Shown: positions 5,672 through 6,008 of the stretch, piece by piece
Layout of the letters: each line of letters begins with the position of its first letter
Numbering within the stretch: position 1 is the first letter of the stretch
Assembly: GCA_002278985.1 (NCBI GenBank)
Contig: NCJP01000174.1
Coordinates: forward strand, 1 to 6,008
Length of the DNA: 6,008 nt
Source: Erythrobacter sp. 34-65-8
Lineage (GTDB): Bacteria > Pseudomonadota > Alphaproteobacteria > Sphingomonadales > Sphingomonadaceae
Direction of reading: 5' to 3'
Notes under the pieces: generated by a model
Databases searched by the model: none
What the model saw: only the letters and a program-made list of their open reading frames with translations
What the model was told of the DNA's origin: nothing
Position numbers and translations under genes: made by a program

Positions 5672-6008
5672 TTGACCGACGCCACCGATACCCTTTCCTC
5701 GCCATCCGCGCCTGACGAATTCGAACGGATCGATATCGTCGACGAGATGAAGACCAGCTACCTCGATTACGCGATGAGCGTGATCGTGAGCCGCGCCCTG
5801 CCCGACGTGCGCGATGGTCTGAAACCGGTGCATCGGCGCATCCTGTTCGCCAGCCAGGAAGGCGGCTTTGTCGCCGGGCGGCCCTATCGCAAGAGCGCCA
5901 AGATCGTTGGTGACGTGATGGGTAACTACCACCCGCACGGCGATTCCGCGATCTACGAAGCCCTGGCACGGATGACGCAGGACTGGTCGATGCGGGTGCC
6001 GCTGGTCG
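5672..6008 (+). CDS. gyrA: DNA gyrase subunit A, N-terminal part, 3' end outside window
   Basis: The first 112 residues of the DNA-cleaving subunit of gyrase (A2B2), which introduces negative supercoils using ATP, are visible. [20 protein letters not shown] (20-39), [19 protein letters not shown] (40-58) and [18 protein letters not shown] (84-101) are unmistakable winged-helix elements of the quinolone-interacting region. Ser92 aligns with E. coli Ser83 and Glu96 with Asp87, so no classic quinolone-resistance change is seen in this part. The catalytic tyrosine lies just past the right edge. The start chosen is TTG at 5672 (MTDATDT), because it gives the N-terminus usual in related bacteria; ATGs upstream are in another frame. 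The ribosome site is weak (GGA at 5663-5665). A seven-codon frame ends in a TTGA overlap with this start. Confidence 0.96.
   Translation, partial: MTDATDTLSSPSAPDEFERIDIVDEMKTSYLDYAMSVIVSRALPDVRDGLKPVHRRILFASQEGGFVAGRPYRKSAKIVGDVMGNYHPHGDSAIYEALARMTQDWSMRVPLV

Noticed and set aside
5469..5969. Minus-strand open frames across the gyrA start
   Set aside because: They are antisense to the strongly conserved GyrA N-terminus and Arg/Ser-rich, typical of a reverse-frame shadow.
5752..6008. Possible quinolone-resistance change in GyrA (Glu at the position of E. coli Asp87)
   Set aside because: Glu at this site is wild type in many bacteria and Ser92 (E. coli Ser83) is kept, so this is not evidence of resistance.

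Overview
The window is compact, GC-rich bacterial chromosome. The LipA, COQ10/RatA-like and GyrA proteins look alphaproteobacterial, most likely from order Sphingomonadales (a Novosphingobium- or Erythrobacter-like organism). That placement is an inference from recalled sequence style, not from a database search.

Layout. On the minus strand, positions 1-1186 hold lipA (lipoyl synthase) followed by a COQ10/RatA-type START-domain gene that runs off the left edge; their stop and start codons overlap (TGATG). A 157-bp divergent intergenic region (1187-1343) carries an 11-bp tandem repeat and a perfect 15-bp palindrome. On the plus strand, 1344-3204 is a tight three-gene unit: an SbtA-family sodium/bicarbonate permease, an SbtB-like PII-family protein and a beta-carbonic anhydrase. 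A NYN-domain ribonuclease-like gene with a C-terminal OST-HTH/LOTUS-like domain follows (3245-3973). A bidirectional terminator hairpin (about 3978-4023) separates it from a convergent minus-strand gene (4040-5374) for an exported TPR-like protein of unknown function. A roughly 300-bp intergenic region then leads to the 5' end of gyrA, which starts with TTG at 5672 and is cut by the right edge.

How the genes work together. SbtA, SbtB and carbonic anhydrase form a bicarbonate acquisition module: a transporter, its PII-like regulator, and the enzyme that interconverts CO2 and bicarbonate. No RuBisCO or carboxysome gene is visible here, so the module may supply bicarbonate to ordinary carboxylases or serve pH/CO2 homeostasis.

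The main surprise is that the sbtA-like gene appears damaged. Its frame is family-like up to about residue 271. The conserved C-terminal FPFN helix then appears one frame over (2158-2241), and about 29 codons normally found between the two parts seem to be absent. This looks like an internal deletion that is not a multiple of three. The shifted frame happens to end in an ATGA overlap with the sbtB start, so sbtB and the carbonic anhydrase could still be translated. I found no clearly new defence or mobile system in this window.
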